NCBI GenBank assembly: GCA_015485035.1
Contig: WFUI01000044.1
Coordinates: 1-9,621, forward strand
Reading direction: 5' to 3'
DNA from: Mariprofundus sp.
Lineage (GTDB): Bacteria; Pseudomonadota; Zetaproteobacteria; Mariprofundales; Mariprofundaceae
Length of the DNA stretch: 9,621 bases
Both the position numbers and the translations under genes were made by a program. Position 1 is the first letter of the stretch, and each line of letters begins with the position of its first letter. This document shows positions 6,754 to 9,621 of the stretch, piece after piece. The notes beneath the pieces are model-generated. The model was given only the letters and a program-made list of their open reading frames with translations. It had not been told where the DNA came from and searched no databases.

Positions 6754-9450
6754 ATGACAACAGGCCTGCGCAGGATACTTCTGGCCGGTGCAGGCCTGCT
6801 GGCCATTGGCGCTGTTCTGTTTTTTCGCCTTAATTCAGCTGACCTGAGCGATCATTTCTACGGGAATTTCGGCAGTGCGACGGATGCCGTACTGACAGCC
6901 AACCACTCTGAACTGGCATTTATACACGGTATCGGCCTCCGGCTCGATGGCGTTTCACTGGTCCACAAACAGTATGAGATGCAGGCCGGGCATCTCAATA
7001 TCAGTCTCGGGCTATTGCCACTGCTGCTGGGGAAAATCGAGGTAAACACACTCGATATCCACGATGCAACCATCACCATTCACCCTGAATCACTACAATT
7101 GACATCCACAGCCATCTCTTCACTGCCGGTCAAACGTATCCATCTGATTCGCAGCCGCATACTGACCCCGGATGGTACAGAGCTATTAAATAATCTGCAG
7201 ATGGAACTCAGAGATATCGGCCCGAATCGGGAGACCCTGTGGGAATTGAGTGCCAGGCAGGACGAACAATCCATTAGCGGCAATGGACGTCTGCTGTTTC
7301 GCGCCGGTGAAATTGCCGGTGGTTTCGGTAAATTAAAACTGAATCAACTCCGGCTTTCCGGACTGAAACCCTTTGTACCTGAAACCCTGATCGCATGGCT
7401 TGAAGACAAAGGTAAGTTTATCAGTGGTGCATTGACGCTGGATATACCCGGGCAACAGATTTGGTCTGTTTTCGGATCAGTAGAGCTTAAAAATAACAAT
7501 GGGAAAACAGCCCTGAACTTGCGTGGAAAACTCAGCCATCCGGCTGAAGGGAAGCTCGCCTGGCATGACAGTTTTATGAGCTTTGGCAAACACGCAGTGC
7601 TTGCCATAAAAGGCGGGTGTGAAAAAAACAGTTGCAACACATCTGTGGATGCAGAACAGGTTCCACTATCAGAATGGTTCTCGTTCCTGCCCGAAAGTGT
7701 GACGTTTCAGCGCAATATTTCCGGTATAACAAATCTGAAAGCTGATATCGAATGGGATAAAAAGGCATGGCAGGGTCATGCTACCCTGCAGCTGAAAAAA
7801 GCCGCCTTCCATCATGGAGAAGACAACATCCCCTTGCCTGATTTACAGATACTCGCGGGAGAGTTTTCCGGCAGTGCTCAAAACTGGAATGCCAAAGCTG
7901 CCATCAATACAGCACAGGGTTCGGATTCGAATGCAATCAACATCCGCAGTTCTCTCTCGGTAAATGGTGACAAGGATATGTTTATCAGCACGGATGCGGC
8001 GGATGCAACGCTCTGGCAACCTCTGTCCAACCTGCTGCTGGCATCGCTGGGTATGGATCCGGGTCTGGAGGCAACAGGCCAGCTTAGTGGAACACTGCAC
8101 CTGCACCAGCAAATATCCGGGAAATCTCTGGAGATCGATATTGATGCAACGCAGGCTCAGATAGGCTATGCCCCATGGTTTGAGAAACCGCAACACATCG
8201 CTGCTCTATGCCGGATGAAAATCGGGTTTTCAGAAAATTCGCCAACTACAGTCAGTATGCAGCATTGCCAACTGGATAAGTCCAGCCTGGCTCAGCTTAA
8301 ATGGTCTGTAGACAAAGGACAGTATAAACTGGCGCTTGATCAATTGGATCTGAACCTTGATCAGCTCCGGAATCTCTCTGTTCAGCTGCCCGCATACACA
8401 TACCGACTGAAGGGACTACTGAAAGGAAGTGGCCATACTTCATGGTCGGACCATGACTCTGACTGGTTCGGTCATATGTCAGGTCACTGGCAACTGCAGA
8501 ACCTGGGAACGGAATCGTGGCTTGCCAACGGCGTTGTTGATGTGAAACACGGCATCGTCAGCAGCAGCCAGTTGCAGGTCAGCGGCCCGCTCGGAAAGGC
8601 TGAATTGAAAGGCTCGTATGAGATATCTAAACAGCGTGGTAACGTGGATATTATTGCAGGTAATCTGGACTGGAAAACTGCCACCTTTCCGGGTGACTTC
8701 TGGCAGAAAGTTTCACTGAATGGCCAAATTCAGCATGTTGGCCTGACACTGCTGGGTAACCACTGGTACGAAATCCAGAGTGACTACAGCCTTGTCGAAG
8801 GAAAACTGAAGCTAAAGGAACTGCAATCCATACTGGCTGACGGCTCATTCACCAGCAAGCAGCTGACACTGTTCCCTGCCACCCATGAACTCACGACTAC
8901 AGAAGAGCTTGCTACCGATGCCGATAACGGGTTGGGTATTCAGGGTTATATACGTACTGAAAATGTTCAGTTACACAAACTGCGCAGGCTGGGCGAGTGG
9001 TTTCAGGCAGATATCAGTGGAAAACTGCATGCCAATATCAAGCTGAATGGTGACATTTCACAAACCAGCTTTGCGGCATGGCAATATAGCAATGGCGATA
9101 TTCTCATTTATAACGGCAGCTGGAAACAACAGATGGAGGCCGAATCCCTCACTGAACGACTTGGCATTAAAACGCCATTATTTAATGCCTATGCCTTCAG
9201 CAAACTCGGTTTCAGATTCCATGTCGACAGGGACAGGGTAGATGTTTCCAACATCAAACTGGTTCGCCACCATCAACAGTACCGTGGAAAAGCCGGCATC
9301 ACATCGGAGCTCCACCTACAGGGTCAGGTTTTTAACAGTGCTGATTCCACGGGCTATTTCATCGACAGCACCTTGCCTGCAATACGCTGGCAACTTCAAC
9401 AAAAACCTGTCACTCCTCCGCCTGCAACAAAACTTATTCGGAAGCCCTGA
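6754..9450 (+). CDS. AsmA-superfamily envelope protein
   Basis: A single N-terminal hydrophobic segment (about residues 7-24) is preceded by two arginines, so the long remainder should lie in the periplasm. The stretch at 84-110 (SLGLLPLLLGKIEV, then LDIHDATITI) is the typical start of AsmA-type proteins. The rest is a long series of beta-rich repeats with alternating polar and hydrophobic residues. The C-terminal third (for example NGDILIYNGSW near residue 790 and the LHANIKLNGDI block before it) resembles AsmA-like C-terminal domains. Members such as AsmA, YhdP, YicH and TamB are thought to form lipid-transfer bridges between the inner and outer membranes. At 898 residues it is longer than AsmA and shorter than YhdP or TamB, so the subfamily is left open. 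The start is 13 bp after gatB and has no good Shine-Dalgarno, suggesting coupling to gatB. It has only four cysteines, in two close pairs. The end runs 17 bp into the convergent symporter gene. Confidence 0.82.
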   Translation: MTTGLRRILLAGAGLLAIGAVLFFRLNSADLSDHFYGNFGSATDAVLTANHSELAFIHGIGLRLDGVSLVHKQYEMQAGHLNISLGLLPLLLGKIEVNTLDIHDATITIHPESLQLTSTAISSLPVKRIHLIRSRILTPDGTELLNNLQMELRDIGPNRETLWELSARQDEQSISGNGRLLFRAGEIAGGFGKLKLNQLRLSGLKPFVPETLIAWLEDKGKFISGALTLDIPGQQIWSVFGSVELKNNNGKTALNLRGKLSHPAEGKLAWHDSFMSFGKHAVLAIKGGCEKNSCNTSVDAEQVPLSEWFSFLPESVTFQRNISGITNLKADIEWDKKAWQGHATLQLKKAAFHHGEDNIPLPDLQILAGEFSGSAQNWNAKAAINTAQGSDSNAINIRSSLSVNGDKDMFISTDAADATLWQPLSNLLLASLGMDPGLEATGQLSGTLHLHQQISGKSLEIDIDATQAQIGYAPWFEKPQHIAALCRMKIGFSENSPTTVSMQHCQLDKSSLAQLKWSVDKGQYKLALDQLDLNLDQLRNLSVQLPAYTYRLKGLLKGSGHTSWSDHDSDWFGHMSGHWQLQNLGTESWLANGVVDVKHGIVSSSQLQVSGPLGKAELKGSYEISKQRGNVDIIAGNLDWKTATFPGDFWQKVSLNGQIQHVGLTLLGNHWYEIQSDYSLVEGKLKLKELQSILADGSFTSKQLTLFPATHELTTTEELATDADNGLGIQGYIRTENVQLHKLRRLGEWFQADISGKLHANIKLNGDISQTSFAAWQYSNGDILIYNGSWKQQMEAESLTERLGIKTPLFNAYAFSKLGFRFHVDRDRVDVSNIKLVRHHQQYRGKAGITSELHLQGQVFNSADSTGYFIDSTLPAIRWQLQQKPVTPPPATKLIRKP

Positions 9451-9621
9451 TATGGACATCCCGATCCATCTCTCCACTGCGCAACATACCAAGGTAGTCT
9501 TTGAGAGCGACAGACACTTTACCTTGCAATAAATACAGGGCCAGAAAGTTGGGAAAGGCCATCGACAACAGCAACAAATCGGAAAAATCAAGGATATTGC
9601 CCGCGCTAACCAGTGAGGCCA
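9434..9621 (-). CDS. Sodium:alanine/glycine symporter (AGCS family), C-terminal end only
   Basis: An open frame on the minus strand enters from the right edge and ends at TAA (9434-9436), giving 61 residues with no start codon inside the window. It reads ILDFSDLLLLSMAFPN, then FLALYLLQGKVSVALKDYL, followed by a polar tail ending HIRASE. This fits the last transmembrane helix and cytoplasmic tail of AGCS carriers (AlsT/DagA), where the recalled pattern is FxD-x(5)-MAxPN-x(3)-L-x(2)-LxG-x(6)-KDY. Such proteins import small neutral amino acids with Na+. Family assignment from so short a piece is moderately sure; that the frame is coding is supported by the hydrophobic pattern and the natural stop. 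The last 17 bp overlap the end of the AsmA-like gene. Confidence 0.72.
   Translation of the reverse strand, partial: ASLVSAGNILDFSDLLLLSMAFPNFLALYLLQGKVSVALKDYLGMLRSGEMDRDVHIRASE

Noticed and set aside
9316..9591. Minus-strand 91-codon frame rich in Cys and Arg
   Set aside because: It is out of frame with the symporter-like reading, which has a coherent membrane pattern and a natural stop, so this one is a shadow.

Overview
The window looks like an ordinary, gene-dense stretch of a proteobacterial chromosome. The evidence is an A-type Fe-S carrier of the ErpA type with an IscR-like operator in front of it, a lipoprotein-type ApbE, a 388-residue Ugd, an AsmA-superfamily envelope protein, and a gatCAB operon. 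GatCAB suggests a lineage that makes Gln-tRNA(Gln) and/or Asn-tRNA(Asn) by transamidation, such as beta- or zetaproteobacteria or some gammaproteobacteria. That placement is inference; no rRNA or tRNA is present to fix it. No transposon, phage gene, CRISPR array or tRNA was seen.

Layout from left to right. (1) Minus strand, 1-407: the N-terminal part of an ABC transporter ATPase resembling YadG/CcmA, cut by the window edge just as its signature motif begins. (2) Minus strand, 484-849: erpA, followed by a strong intrinsic terminator at 436-464. It is preceded by a good sigma70 promoter at 932-960, whose -10 box lies inside a 25-bp IscR type-1-like palindrome at 919-943. (3) Plus strand, 1192-2154: apbE, divergent from erpA across about 340 bp of non-coding DNA that carries three imperfect copies of an AATGCA-containing word. 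(4) Minus strand, 2172-3338: ugd, convergent with apbE with a 17-bp gap. (5) Plus strand, 3569-9450: gatC, gatA, gatB and a large AsmA-like gene, tightly packed (1-bp overlap, 4-bp overlap, 13-bp gap) and probably one transcript. (6) Minus strand, 9434-9621: the C-terminal 61 residues of a sodium:alanine/glycine symporter of the AGCS family. It has no in-window start codon, and it overlaps the end of the AsmA-like gene tail to tail by 17 bp.

Functionally the window mixes housekeeping translation (GatCAB), Fe-S cluster delivery (ErpA), flavinylation (ApbE), nucleotide-sugar supply (Ugd) and envelope or transport functions. I found no convincing undescribed multi-gene system. The most informative signal is regulatory: the IscR-like operator placed exactly on the erpA promoter. 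Smaller points of interest are a Cys-bearing tail on ErpA, the overlapping convergent 3' ends, and two close cysteine pairs in the AsmA-like protein.
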